Positions 33,127 through 45,085 of a stretch of 64,000 nucleotides of DNA are shown here, piece by piece (within the stretch, counting starts at the first letter, position 1; each line of letters begins with the position of its first letter). This DNA comes from Helichrysum umbraculigerum (Eukaryota > Streptophyta > Magnoliopsida > Asterales > Asteraceae). The stretch lies in assembly GCA_949592205.1 (NCBI GenBank), contig CATIUR010000005.1, positions 89,272,777 through 89,336,776 of the forward strand, given 5' to 3'. The notes below the pieces were generated by a model. It was not told the DNA's origin and searched no databases. It saw only the letters and a list, made by a program, of their open reading frames with translations. The position numbers and the translations under genes are program-made.

Positions 33127-33300
33127 ACTTTGCGAGTTGACTTTGACTTGCGAGTTCAGTTTGACTTGCGAGTTCAGTTGACTTGCGAGTTCAGTTTGAC
33201 TTGCGAGTTCAGTTTAACTTGCGAGTTCAGTTTGACTTTGCGAGTTCAGTTTGACTTGCGAGTTCAGTTTGACTTGCGAGTTCAGTTTGACTTGCGAACT
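33127..33300 (+). repeat. Tandem repeat in S LTR
   Basis: About nine imperfect copies of TTTGACTTGCGAGTTCAG with small length changes. An identical block is at 41962-42135 in the other LTR. The open frame across it is a by-product of an 18-bp unit. Confidence 0.93.
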
Positions 33301-34305
33301 GAAGACTTCCGAGTTGACTTTGACTTAGGAGTTGACCTTTTTCAGTTGACTTTTTGACCTTGAGAGTTGACTTTCTAACCCTTAGTTAATTCTCATAAAA
33401 TCACATTTTGGACTCTAAATTCCGAGCCTTAACACATTCGGACATATATAAAAGCAATAAACACCTACAAAGATCAAACCTTTATGATGTAGATTCATAT
33501 ATGAAACACATATGCTTCGAGAAGTATACAACACGATGAACTTAATAATAATAATACTTTGAATTATTATTACAAACTTTCACCAACGGGTCGTACACAT
33601 TTTTAGTAAACGAACTTGAACAACTTATATGGACATACTAGTTAGATGAACTAGCTCTAGGTGGACATTAACCCTCCACCTACATTGTGAATTAAGTGGA
33701 CATTAACCATCCACTTACATAGATGATCTTTTAAGACATCTACTCATACAACCTTATACGTTTAGGACGTTAAAAGGCTACACATTGGATCACACTTTGC
33801 TTGCTAATTGATATTGCTTGCTTGCTATTTGCTAGAACTCAGGTGAGTTTCATAGCCCCTCTTTTTACAGTTTTATAACTATTTTGGGGGAGAATACATA
33901 CTACAACTGTTTTATACAATTGCTTTGCAACTGCTTTGTATACATTTGAATTACACAACTGCTTTTATGAACACAAGTACCATAAACAACGCTATACGGA
34001 TTGCATGAGTTACACACTAATCCACAAAGGCCCTACACATCATAGTTTGTTAGTTTTGCTAAAGCGTGAATATTAGTAAATAGATCTATTTGGGACTGAC
34101 AATCCCCGTCCGGGTTAGTCGCGCTAACCAGTCAAACGGACGTATTAATATTTGTTCATAACGAGTGTACCGGATTAGACACTTGCATTGGGGCACCCAC
34201 GATCGTGTACTCGAAAGAGGCACGGCACACATTGTTAAGCTTCGGACTATGAGCTCATGGCAAATGGTATACATCTTTTTGCATTCGTGCAATTACATAT
34301 TTACT

Positions 34306-34440
34306 TATCGTTTGTTAACGATACATCTTTTTGCATTCGTGCAATTACATATTTACCTATCGTTTGTTAACGATACATTTACTCAACACATTTACTTATC
34401 GTTTGTTAACGATACATTTACTTATCATTGTTGAATGATA
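34306..34440 (+). repeat. Hairpin set with covarying stem in S LTR
   Basis: Three copies of TATCGTT-TGTT-AACGATA (34306-34323, 34358-34375, 34397-34414) and a fourth with TATCATT-GTTG-AATGATA (34423-34440). In the fourth the stem has a G-to-A change matched by C-to-T on the other side. A 50-bp unit (TTTTTGCATTCGTGC...) is also duplicated. The same set is in the other LTR, offset by 8835. Confidence 0.88.
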
Positions 34441-34858
34441 CAACGATTAAAATCTTGTGTTTCATAACTCGTGTTTCATAACAATTGGTTTTATACCAAC
34501 ATTTAAACAACTCTATGAACTCACCAACTTTATGTTGACCTTTTAGTATGTATTTCTCAGGTAACCCGCCGCAGTAGGAAGCTATGGATAGCTTAACTCG
34601 AGTCGCATATTTTTCAACATCTCAGGATCTAGATTGCATTTTACTATATTTAGTAACTTTGTAATTCAACTTATATTATGCGAACTCCAAATGTTTTGTA
34701 CAACTATTGTAAACAAATTTGAATTATGGAATGTAATATTTTCAAACGTCTCATATAGAGGTCGTTTGCTTTAATCTTTGTGTAATGATATTTGATTTGG
34801 TCGGCGCCCCCATGACACCTCATGTTTCCGCTGCCACGTGTTTTGGGGGTGCGACAGA

Positions 34859-34873
34859 TTGGTATCAGAGCCT
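34859..34873 (+). other. Primer binding site of S (initiator tRNA-Met type)
   Basis: TTGGTATCAGAGCCT begins two to three bases after the LTR end at 34856. Confidence 0.93.
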
Positions 34874-36049
34874 AAGGTTATAGCGAACTAGGATTGCATT
34901 AGTGACCTAGACTATGACCGTTAGGTTAGTATTCTTGTTTGGTATGACTAGTTCAGTAATTGCATCAATTGAACTTAATTTAACATAGCCTGATCAACTA
35001 TGTACAATTAAAGGATATTTGATGCAAGACCTGAAATGGTTATAGTAAACGAGGGTGCGGTAGACAACGCGAACCGAGGATAGAACGGGACCAACCTTAT
35101 ACGTGCTTATGTGCTAGGTTATTATATTGCTATATATGACCTCAACTTCCCGTATATTAAACTCCTTGCCACTCTATATGGCAACCACTCCCACAACTAT
35201 GTCGCGTGACATCGAACACGAAACACAAACCTTACTTACCACTGTGGAGACTTTCGCGGTACCACTCGCTCAACCGAATCGGGCAACGATATAATCGAAT
35301 CGAACTCACTTGGGGAGAATCCACCTTTGGATTCGCCACCCAAACAAGTGACACCTATTTCACTTTCTTCTTTCCGCTCACAACTAAATCACTCGGGGAA
35401 AACGATATAGAACTTAGACCATACGATACTCCGTCACCTAAACGAACTTACGCCTGTTAGTACGCACTCATCATTCCCACTTATATCGTAGACCCATAAG
35501 GCATGCGTGCTACACACGACTAGAGGAACAGACACACCTACTTATCGGAAATGATTTTTCCAACAATTGAATGAACTTCAACAATCCACTCAACTCTTTA
35601 CTTGATCATGATTGATCACTCCTTGACTTGTATGTCAACAATTCTTTCAAACACGAGACTTACTACTTGATCATGTTTGGTCACCATTTTGACACGTTTG
35701 TCAAACGATTTACTCATAACTTGATTCGCGACTTTGTCTGTTCCAAACATCACTGGATTAGTATTGCGAGGGATACTTACAACGACTAAATCTATAAACT
35801 ACTTCAAACTATTTCAAACTATGACTTGAACATTCTAATCACTACTGCATGGACTACCCGCAACTATGAATCTATCAACTATCTAATCACCTTCACCAAG
35901 CATTTGTTCATTTCAAAACAACATAGTCATGGTTGACTACTTTGAAAACACTACCCGGTCATTTTTGTGACTACTCTTTGAAACTACGACATTGAATAAA
36001 CCTTCTTATTGTTGATTCATTGTCTTGATAGAACGCCCTCCTGAAAGAG
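34874..36049 (+). other. Internal leader of S without identified genes
   Basis: The first 60 bases resemble the leader of R (AAGGTTATAG.GAACTAGG, GACTATGACCGTTAGG, TAACATAGCCTGATCAACTATG), then similarity fades. There is a short ATG frame at about 35178-35293 (MATTPTTM...) ending after 38 codons. Where R has gag, S has sequence I cannot assign. Confidence 0.6.
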
Positions 36050-36505
36050 ATGGCAAACTCCCCTAAGAACGACTACTCGTCAGACGACGACCTAATCTGC
36101 GAAGAACAGATTCAGTACACATACCTAGATGAGGAAATAGCACAAATGGGAGAAATCGTTATGGAGGAAAATGAGCAACCCAATTTCAGAATGATTGGCA
36201 TCGAGGAATACGAAAGAGTGAGAGATCAGGCCGAAGATTTAGATGGCCGCAATTGGGAGCTCAAGCTTAGGTGTAAGACCTACGAGCAAGAATTGAGGAT
36301 TCTGAAAAGGTCTATTCCCGACCGAATCAGGGATAGGATTCACTACTGGAAGGAAGTGGCTACTCATTTTGAGCAAAGAACAAAAACGTGGATCAAATGG
36401 ATGTTCCAACACTCAACAGACAATATCTTACTCCACTCTGCACTCCCGCGATACAGTGACATGCTCGAAGCACGTTACTATCCACACGACCTGAACCTAG
36501 AATAG
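36050..36505 (+). CDS. Unrecognised 151-codon ORF of S, in the place of gag
   Basis: ATG 36050 to TAG 36503-36505, with no internal break. The first third is very acidic (SSDDD, LDEEIAQMGEIVMEENEQ). The middle is charged and probably helical or coiled-coil (RVRDQAEDLDGRNWELKL, YEQELRILKR). The C-terminal part is basic and aromatic (YWKEVATHFEQRTKTWIKWMF). There is no zinc knuckle, membrane segment or known motif. It lies between the primer site and pol, where R encodes Gag. It may be a diverged capsid-like protein, a captured host fragment or a chance ORF; its intactness in a very young element favours some use, but this is inference. Confidence 0.6.
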   Translation: MANSPKNDYSSDDDLICEEQIQYTYLDEEIAQMGEIVMEENEQPNFRMIGIEEYERVRDQAEDLDGRNWELKLRCKTYEQELRILKRSIPDRIRDRIHYWKEVATHFEQRTKTWIKWMFQHSTDNILLHSALPRYSDMLEARYYPHDLNLE

Positions 36506-37194
36506 AATAAAAGTAGACCCAAACAACGGTGAGCGTAGCTTGTGTTAGCTCGATGATCTATCGATGGGTGTATAAAACCCCATCACATTTTGTATAAGAC
36601 TTAAGTATTCGTCCGGATGTAACGATGCCCGGCATGTTTTGTAACTTTGAATTCTATAAGCTATCAACCTATTAACCTTGCTCCTTGTTGGTTACAAATC
36701 ATAATACCTTGTATTGATTTATCGTCGTACTGTGAAGCCGCATATTACTTTTAATCATGAATGTGATAATCTTAGCTCTCATACAAAGATCTCATTCATT
36801 CTTTTATCCCCCTTTCGTTTGAGGAGACACCACGATAAGGATCAACTGAAACTTTCAACACTTTACAATAACAAGAGTTTTCAACAGATTTTTCAACAGA
36901 TTTCTACCAATTCAAGTTTTCAAAGAATTTTCACCAAAAAAAAACTACTAGGAACTATTTACAACTTCTAATGTTCAATTAAATTGGCTAGACAGAAATT
37001 TTCAACGTCTTATTGACAACCAGATTTTTCCAACATATTTTGAATTACTCAAGTTTTCAACGGACTTAATGGTTCCAAGCAAACTATTATCATGGAAATT
37101 TATCGACTGATTTTACACCATCGCGAGCGAACATTTTCCACATAGATCACATAACCGTCAAAATCGATTATCCATATCATCATAAGCATGGACC

Positions 37195-38949
37195 GATTAT
37201 CCATATCATCATGCTGAAATTGTCTGTTTTGAAAAGATTGTGCGTATACCTCTCGCTACCGGTGGAACCTTGATCATACAGGGGGAGACTGGTAGGCGAA
37301 ACTTAAACATCATCTCGTGTATGAAAACCCAAAAGTACCTGAGGAAAGGCTACCCAGCAATCCTTGCTCATGTAACCGAAAAGAAGTCGGCTGAAAAGCG
37401 ACTCGAAGATGTACCCATTGTACGAGACTTTCCTGAAGTCTTTCCCGAAGACTTGCCAGGCCTTCCCCCGCCTAGACAAGTCGAGTTCCAAATCGACCTT
37501 GTGCCCGGTGCTGCACCCGTGGCACGAGCCCCATACAGATTAGCCCCATCCGAGTTGCAGGAGTTATCCACCCAATTACAGGAACTCCTGGACAAGGGAT
37601 TTATTCGACCAAGTTCCTCACCTTGGGGAGCTCCGGTCCTATTCGTTAAAAAGAAGGATGGATCCTTCCGCATGTGTATCGATTACCGTGAACTAAACAA
37701 ACTCACTATCAAAAACCGATACCCACTTCCTAGAATCGACGACCTGTTTGACCAACTTCAAGGTTCGAGCTTTTACTCAAAGATCGACCTTCGGTCTGGT
37801 TATCACCAACTTCGCGTTCGAGACGCCGACATCCCGAAAACCGCTTTCCGAACCCGCTACGGGCATTACGAATTTCAAGTGATGCCTTTTGGTCTAACTA
37901 ACGCACCGGCTGTATTCATGGATCTTATGAATCGGGTGTGCAAACCATATCTAGATAAGTTTGTCATTGTATTCATTGATGACATCTTGATCTACTCTCG
38001 CAACGAAACAGAACATGGCCAACACCTCAAAACTATCTTGGAATTACTCAAACACGAGGAGCTATACGCCAAGTACTCCAAGTGTGAGTTCTGGATGCGA
38101 ACAGTACAATTCCTAGGGCATGTCGTTGACAGCCAAGGGATACGTGTTGATCCAGCAAAAATCGAGGCCATCAAGTGCTGGAAAGCACCAACTACACCAA
38201 CCGAGGTCCGACAATTTTTAGGTCTCGCTGGGTATTACCGGCGATTCATCGAGAATTTTTCCCGAATTGCTCAACCATTGACCTCCTTGACTCAGAAAGA
38301 CAAGAAATTCGACTGGACCGACAAACAGGAGTCGGCTTTTCAACTCCTTAAACAGAAACTCTGCAGTGCACCAATCCTATCCTTACCCGAAGGCACCGAT
38401 GATTACGTAGTTTACTGCGACGCCTCACATCAAGGACTAGGTTGTGTGTTAATGCAACGTGATAAGGTCATCGCTTATGCCTCTCGGCAACTGAAAATCC
38501 ATGAGTTAAACTATACCACTCACGACCTCGAACTAGGAGCCGTTGTTTTTGCGCTCAAAATTTGGAGACACTACCTATATGGTACCAAGTGTACTATCTT
38601 CACTGACCACAAAAGCCTTCAACATATCTTTGATCAGAAGGACCTAAACATGAGACAACGTCGTTGGGTCGAGTTACTTAGTGACTACGACTGTGAAATC
38701 CGATACCACCCGGGTAAGGCTAACGTTGTTGCCGATGCCCTAAGCCGTAAAGAACGAGTGAAACCCCTTCGAGTTCGAGCCCTTGGTTTAACCATCCACA
38801 ACGATCTTATTGCTCAAATTCATTCCACTCAACTCGAAGCACTCAACGAGAAAAATATCAAAAATGAGGCCTTGCGAGGCATGGGAAAAACAATTCGAAA
38901 TCAAATCCGATGGAACCCGATACTTCTCCAACCGAATTTGGTTACCTAA
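37195..38949 (+). CDS. Pol of S: protease end, reverse transcriptase and RNase H
   Basis: Homology to R begins in the last part of protease near 37195 (HHAEIVCFEKIVRIPL), directly after a duplicated CCGATTATCCATATCATCAT segment. From ATG 37240 the frame runs 569 codons. RT has VEFQIDLVPGAAP, FRMCIDYRELNKLT, VMPFGLTNAP and catalytic FIDD (about residues 245-248). RNase H has YCDASHQGLGCVL and FTDHKSLQHIF, ending at HPGKANVVADALSR. The protease catalytic triplet is absent. The frame is lost near 38885 in a GGGAAAAAC run, and the natural stop is at 38947. RT and RNase H are otherwise uninterrupted. Confidence 0.88.
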   Translation, partial: DYPYHHAEIVCFEKIVRIPLATGGTLIIQGETGRRNLNIISCMKTQKYLRKGYPAILAHVTEKKSAEKRLEDVPIVRDFPEVFPEDLPGLPPPRQVEFQIDLVPGAAPVARAPYRLAPSELQELSTQLQELLDKGFIRPSSSPWGAPVLFVKKKDGSFRMCIDYRELNKLTIKNRYPLPRIDDLFDQLQGSSFYSKIDLRSGYHQLRVRDADIPKTAFRTRYGHYEFQVMPFGLTNAPAVFMDLMNRVCKPYLDKFVIVFIDDILIYSRNETEHGQHLKTILELLKHEELYAKYSKCEFWMRTVQFLGHVVDSQGIRVDPAKIEAIKCWKAPTTPTEVRQFLGLAGYYRRFIENFSRIAQPLTSLTQKDKKFDWTDKQESAFQLLKQKLCSAPILSLPEGTDDYVVYCDASHQGLGCVLMQRDKVIAYASRQLKIHELNYTTHDLELGAVVFALKIWRHYLYGTKCTIFTDHKSLQHIFDQKDLNMRQRRWVELLSDYDCEIRYHPGKANVVADALSRKERVKPLRVRALGLTIHNDLIAQIHSTQLEALNEKNIKNEALRGMGKTIRNQIRWNPILLQPNLVT

Positions 38950-40261
38950 CTTTGGGAACCTACGAGAATTGGTCATGGACGAAGCTCACAAATCCCGGTA
39001 CTCCATACATCCTGGTTCTGACAAGATGTATCATGACGTCAAACAACGGTATTGGTGGCCCAACATGAAAGCTGACATAGCCACGTATGTTAGTAAGTGT
39101 CTAACCTGTGCCAAGGTAAAGGCCGAATACCAGAAACCTTCTGGGTTACTCCAACAACCCGAGATACCTCAATGGAAATGGGAAAACATAACCATGGACT
39201 TCATCAACAAGCTACCAAAAACACCGAGCGGTTGCGATACCATTTGGGTGATCGTAGATCGTCTCACAAAATCCGCCCATTTCCTAGCCATCAAAGAAAA
39301 CGACAAGATGGAGCGATTGGCTCGCATCTACATCAAAGAGGTTGTAGCACGACACGGCATACCCATCTCGATCATCTCCGATAGAGATAGCCGCTTCACC
39401 TCTCGATTTTGGCAAACACTTCAGAAAGCACTTGGTACTCGCCTTGATTTGAGTACTGCTTATCATCCGCAAACCGATGGTCAGAGTGAACGGACCATTC
39501 AAACTCTTGAAGATATGCTTCGAGCATGTGTAATCGACTTCGGAAACACATGGGAAAACCACCTACCTTTGTGTGAGTTTTCCTACAACAACAGTTACCA
39601 CACCAGCATTGATGCTGCACCTTTTGAGGCACTTTATGGGAGAAAGTGCCGATCACCCATTTGTTGGACCGAAATCGGCGATAGCCAACTCACTGGTCCT
39701 GAAATCATCCATGAAACGACCGAGAAAATCGTGACCATTCAAAACCGGCTGAAAGCCGCCCGTGATCGTCAGAAAAGTTATGCTGACGTGAGACGCAAAC
39801 CGCTCGAGTTCCAGGTTGGGGACCGAGTACTCTTGAAAGTATCACCTTGGAAAGGTGTCATTCGTTTTGGTAAACGCGGCAAACTAAACCCTAGGTACAT
39901 CGGACCTTTTGAAATTCTTGAAAGAATTGGTCCGGTGGCATATCGACTGCAGCTACCCCCTCAACTCAGTAGCGTGCACAATACTTTTCACATTTCTAAC
40001 CTAAAGAAATGTCTGTCTGATGAGACACTTGTTGTTCCTCTCGACGAAATCCATATCGACGATAAACTCCACTTTGTAGAGGAACCGATAGAAATCATGG
40101 ACCGTGAGGTCAAACGATTGAAACATAGTCGTATTCCCATCGTTAAAGTCCGGTGGAATTCTAGGCGCGGTCCTGAATTCACTTGGGAACGGGAAGACCA
40201 AATGCGACTAAAACATCCACATCTATTCTTAGATGCCCCTCAGACCACGGCAACAAGCTAA
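38890..40261 (+). CDS. Integrase of S with chromodomain-like C-terminus
   Basis: Continues from pol in a different frame after the A-run at 38884-38888. Contains the HHCC zinc-binding region (HPGSDKMYH...CLTCAKVK), the catalytic core (MDFINKLP with Asp, SDRDSRFTSRFW with Asp, DGQSERTIQTLEDML with Glu), the GDRVLLKVSPWKG...GPFEILE module and a C-terminal IVKVRWNSRRGPEFTWERED segment that looks like the chromodomain of Tekay-type chromoviruses, known to guide insertion to chromatin. It ends at TAA 40259-40261, 33 bases before the LTR. Translation would need a frameshift at the A-run or supply in trans. Confidence 0.88.
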
Positions 40262-40280
40262 TTTCGGGACGAAATTCTCC

Positions 40281-40294
40281 TAACAGGGGGAGAA
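40281..40294 (+). other. Polypurine tract of S
   Basis: CTAACAGGGGGAGAA directly abuts the 3' LTR at 40295. The same tract is used by R (about 49968-49981). Confidence 0.92.
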
Positions 40295-43200
40295 TGTGAC
40301 ACCCGACCAATTAGGGCTACTGTTAGTTCCTAATCATTGTGCTAATACATGTAATTAGGGTGAATTATGTGTATCATTATGTGTATTAATATATGTTATT
40401 ATATTTGCACACATTTGCGATTTGTTTAAATCGTACACTTTATTATCGGACGGATTCCGACACAGTTTAAATACGACGTTGGTGAAAACATTTCTATAAA
40501 TAACTTTAATCTATTTTTAGAAGTTATTTATCATTATCTATTATTTTGCTAAAATAATACTCGAAAAATCTAGACGTTTCGGTTAAAACGTCTCAAACGC
40601 AACGATAACGCGCGAATTTATTTCGACAACCAAATAAACGTCAATAATTATTTTGGCAACATAAATTAAGTATTTTAAATAATACTTCAATGGAAATTTA
40701 CCCAAAATATATCGTTAATTAAAACGACTCAAAATAACGTTACGCGATTAAACCGTCGTAGAACAAACACGCAAATCGAGGCCGACAAATTAACGGAACA
40801 TTTTTATAAATGTTTTTAAGTATTTTGATAAATATCTCAATCAAAAATATCGAAATTTATGTCGTCACTTAAAAACGCGTATAAAACGTTTAACGTATAA
40901 ATAAACGTTTAAACAATCGGGTAAACGAACGTAAAACGCAACGATTTAAGCTAGAAATGTAAAATGACCAAAATACCCTTGTGGGGCCACCATGGGGGCC
41001 GGCCCATGTGCCACCTCCCCCTCCTCTCCACTCTTCTTCCATGCAACATAATGATGATATTCCTTATGTTTTCACCACTCCACCTTCATGCAAATGAACA
41101 CTCTCATTTCTTCATTTTCCTTACCAAAAACACACTCATTTTCTCTCAAAAATCTGGAGAAAAACTCAGCCACATCCACCATCCAAAACCACCACAAATC
41201 GCCATCCTCATCACCATCATCTAAGGAAGCTAGCACCAAGGCATCATCATCTTCAACTCTCTTTTTGCTTCTCCATCATTTGCTTGGTATAAATCATTAA
41301 ACCTTTTACTTATTTTACTTTTAATCTACTGATTATGATGTTATAATGTTCATCTATCATTAATATGTCCAAGATTGTTGTTGAAAATCGTTTTTATAAA
41401 GCAAACAAGAACATGCATGAAATCTGCCTAAAAATCGACAGTTCACAAAAATATTCGTATAAAATCAAATACTGAGAGTTAGAAGATGCATTTTTTTTTA
41501 AAATTTGCGTATTGAAAAGATCTACAACTTTTGTGTTTTACACTTTTTCCAGAAACGTACTCATTTTCCTCTACGAGCAGATTTATAAGACTGACCAGGA
41601 AGTTTTTCGATAAAATGTGTTCGGTTGTTACGCGGCTTTATTTAACTATGTTAATGGACTTGTTAGAAGCTGAAAATTTGATATGTTAGTCAAGACACTT
41701 AGTAAATCAGTTGGTAAAAATTTGGAAGTTTGATTTGGACTATAGATAGGTGAAATCAGTTGGCGTAATGACCCGACATAAACCGAAAACATTAAATCTT
41801 GAAGTTTAAGGTGTAAACTTAAAAACCGACATCTCGAAACGACCCCGACTCGAACCAAAATTTCTGGAGACTCTTTGAACATATCTAAGGCTTCCCTAAA
41901 AATTTCGGGTCAAACCGAGCCCGTTTGACCATGTTTACAAAGCCAAAAACACAACAGTTTGACTTTGCGAGTTGACTTTGACTTGCGAGTTCAGTTTGAC
42001 TTGCGAGTTCAGTTGACTTGCGAGTTCAGTTTGACTTGCGAGTTCAGTTTAACTTGCGAGTTCAGTTTGACTTTGCGAGTTCAGTTTGACTTGCGAGTTC
42101 AGTTTGACTTGCGAGTTCAGTTTGACTTGCGAACTGAAGACTTCCGAGTTGACTTTGACTTAGGAGTTGACCTTTTTCAGTTGACTTTTTGACCTTGAGA
42201 GTTGACTTTCTAACCCTTAGTTAATTCTCATAAAATCACATTTTGGACTCTAAATTCCGAGCCTTAACACATTCGGACATATATAAAAGCAATAAACACC
42301 TACAAAGATCAAACCTTTATGATGTAGATTCATATATGAAACACATATGCTTCGAGAAGTATACAACACGATGAACTTAATAATAATAATACTTTGAATT
42401 ATTATTACAAACTTTCACCAACGGGTCGTACACATTTTTAGTAAACGAACTTGAACAACTTATATGGACATACTAGTTAGATGAACTAGCTCTAGGTGGA
42501 CATTAACCCTCCACCTACATTGTGAATTAAGTGGACATTAACCATCCACTTACATAGATGATCTTTTAAGACATCTACTCATACAACCTTATACGTTTAG
42601 GACGTTAAAAGGCTACACATTGGATCACACTTTGCTTGCTAATTGATATTGCTTGCTTGCTATTTGCTAGAACTCAGGTGAGTTTCATAGCCCCTCTTTT
42701 TACAGTTTTATAACTATTTTGGGGGAGAATACATACTACAACTGTTTTATACAATTGCTTTGCAACTGCTTTGTATACATTTGAATTACACAACTGCTTT
42801 TATGAACACAAGTACCATAAACAACGCTATACGGATTGCATGAGTTACACACTAATCCACAAAGGCCCTACACATCATAGTTTGTTAGTTTTGCTAAAGC
42901 GTGAATATTAGTAAATAGATCTATTTGGGACTGACAATCCCCGTCCGGGTTAGTCGCGCTAACCAGTCAAACGGACGTATTAATATTTGTTCATAACGAG
43001 TGTACCGGATTAGACACTTGCATTGGGGCACCCACGATCGTGTACTCGAAAGAGGCACGGCACACATTGTTAAGCTTCGGACTATGAGCTCATGGCAAAT
43101 GGTATACATCTTTTTGCATTCGTGCAATTACATATTTACTTATCGTTTGTTAACGATACATCTTTTTGCATTCGTGCAATTACATATTTACCTATCGTTT

Positions 43201-43691
43201 GTTAACGATACATTTACTCAACACATTTACTTATCGTTTGTTAACGATACATTTACTTATCATTGTTGAATGATACAACGATTAAAATCTTGTGTTTCAT
43301 AACTCGTGTTTCATAACAATTGGTTTTATACCAACATTTAAACAACTCTATGAACTCACCAACTTTATGTTGACCTTTTAGTATGTATTTCTCAGGTAAC
43401 CCGCCGCAGTAGGAAGCTATGGATAGCTTAACTCGAGTCGCATATTTTTCAACATCTCAGGATCTAGATTGCATTTTACTATATTTAGTAACTTTGTAAT
43501 TCAACTTATATTATGCGAACTCCAAATGTTTTGTACAACTATTGTAAACAAATTTGAATTATGGAATGTAATATTTTCAAACGTCTCATATAGAGGTCGT
43601 TTGCTTTAATCTTTGTGTAATGATATTTGATTTGGTCGGCGCCCCCATGACACCTCATGTTTCCGCTGCCACGTGTTTTGGGGGTGCGACA
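40295..43691 (+). repeat. 3' LTR of S (3397 bp)
   Basis: Same length as the 5' LTR, offset 8835, with one difference noticed on reading. Confidence 0.95.
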
Positions 43692-43696
43692 TACAG
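43692..43696. other. Target site duplication of S, right copy (TACAG)
   Basis: Matches 31455-31459; R's LTR resumes directly after it with CGACGCAGCC. Confidence 0.96.
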
Positions 43697-45068
43697 CGAC
43701 GCAGCCTACTACGTCGCATTGACTTGCGAACGTCGCACATAGCGACGCAGACCTTAACGTCGCAAAAACGAACCTACGTCGCATAAGCGACGTAGCACCC
43801 TACGTCGCTATTGACTTAGCACTGTTGACCTTAGCGACGTAACCCTTTACGTCGCAAAACTCTTACGTCGCAGCCTACGTCGCAGGCTACGTCGCTAAAA
43901 ACAGAACCTTCAAAACTCGAAAATTTTCAAAGTCAAAGTTACGGTAGCAATTCACTGTAGCAACTATATAATAACCTTTTGAACTATTGTTACAACCGTC
44001 ACCAACGGGCCGTACGCATTTTCAAAACATACTTCAACACTCAAACAAGTCGTTGTAACTCGTGTCAATTCAATCAAACAAGTCGTAGTAACTTGTAACA
44101 ATACAATCAACCAAATCGGGGAAATTTGGACATTTAGTTAGACAAACAACTTCAATGGTAGTCTTTCGAGATACCAATACAATTAATAACAATTCAAGTG
44201 TCGTGGACACATTCAGGTTTCAAGTCTTTGGACACCAACACACTGCTAATTACTTCAAGTTTATTAAGTTAAACACATCAGGAATCAGGTGAGTTTCATA
44301 GCCCCATTTTCACTACTTTTACCAGGGGTGTGATATTACTGCATCATTTTGTTTTACAAGTAGAACGCAAGTGACAAACTTCAAATACTACATGAGTTTC
44401 AAGCTAATCAATTTAAAGTCCTCCATAAGCATAGTCTCTAGTATTTTATAGCGTGAATGTTAGTATATGATATCATATGGGATTGACAATCCTCATCCGG
44501 GTTAGCACGCACTAATCGGTCAAACGGATGTATTAGCATTTGGGAAGACGAGTGTTGATTAGGCACTCGTAGGAGGCAAATCAGTTAGGTTTCCTTAATT
44601 GGGCCTGACAAATCAGTTAAGCTCAGACTATGTGCTCATGGACAGTATAACTTTTATTTTGCTTAATTGCATTTTAAATTCATTATAAATCTTGCGGTTC
44701 TGACAATTATACATTGACTTACAAACCTGTGAGCTCACCAGCGTTTTCGCTGACCCATTTTAGTATATATCACAGGTACCCAGCAGTAGGTTGACTGCAC
44801 AAGCAGGAATTATTAGCTCGAGTCAGCATACATACAACTAGAGATTGGACTGCATTATTATATTTTGTAAAATTAATTATGCTATGTAATCTCTCAATTT
44901 CAGGAATCGAGCTAATGTAACTATATTTTGATGTAAACATTTACATTATCTATACAAGTTTAAACGACGCATATAGTGGTCGTTCATTATATCTTATGTG
45001 CTTTGTATATTGATTAGTGACACCCAAATCAAGCTTCCGCAAATCATTAAAATTTTGGGGGTGTCACA
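43697..45068 (+). repeat. 5' LTR of R, second part
   Basis: Continues the LTR after S and ends GGGGTGTCACA at 45068. With the first part it totals 2310 bp, the length of the 3' LTR. The GCGACGTA array runs to about 43900. Confidence 0.95.
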
Positions 45069-45070
45069 GA

Positions 45071-45085
45071 TTGGTATCAGAGCCT
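45071..45085 (+). other. Primer binding site of R (initiator tRNA-Met type)
   Basis: TTGGTATCAGAGCCT two bases after the LTR end. Confidence 0.93.

Larger units (their letters stand above)
31460..34856 (+). repeat. 5' LTR of S (3397 bp)
   Basis: TGTGACACCC...GGTGCGACA. The start is similar to the LTR of R (TGTGAC.ACCG.., AATACATGTAATTAG), so the two are related subfamilies. Internal features are a 17-18 bp tandem repeat at 33127-33300 and a set of hairpins at 34306-34440. Small ORFs within it are identical in both LTRs and not credible genes. Confidence 0.95.
31460..43691 (+). mobile_element. Tekay-like LTR retrotransposon S lacking gag (12.2 kb, very young)
   Basis: LTRs 31460-34856 and 40295-43691, both 3397 bp, with a single difference noticed (T at about 32632, G at the equivalent position 41467), an initiator tRNA-Met primer site, a polypurine tract and the TACAG duplication. 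The interior carries a 151-codon ORF of unknown origin (36050-36505) and pol from the end of protease through integrase (37195-40261), but no Gag, zinc knuckle or protease active site. Its near-identical LTRs show that it moved very recently despite the missing genes, so Gag was presumably supplied by a relative such as R. Confidence 0.95.

Noticed and set aside
33124..33357. ORF with repeated QFDLRV-type units in the S LTR
   Set aside because: It is a by-product of an 18-bp tandem repeat in non-coding LTR DNA.
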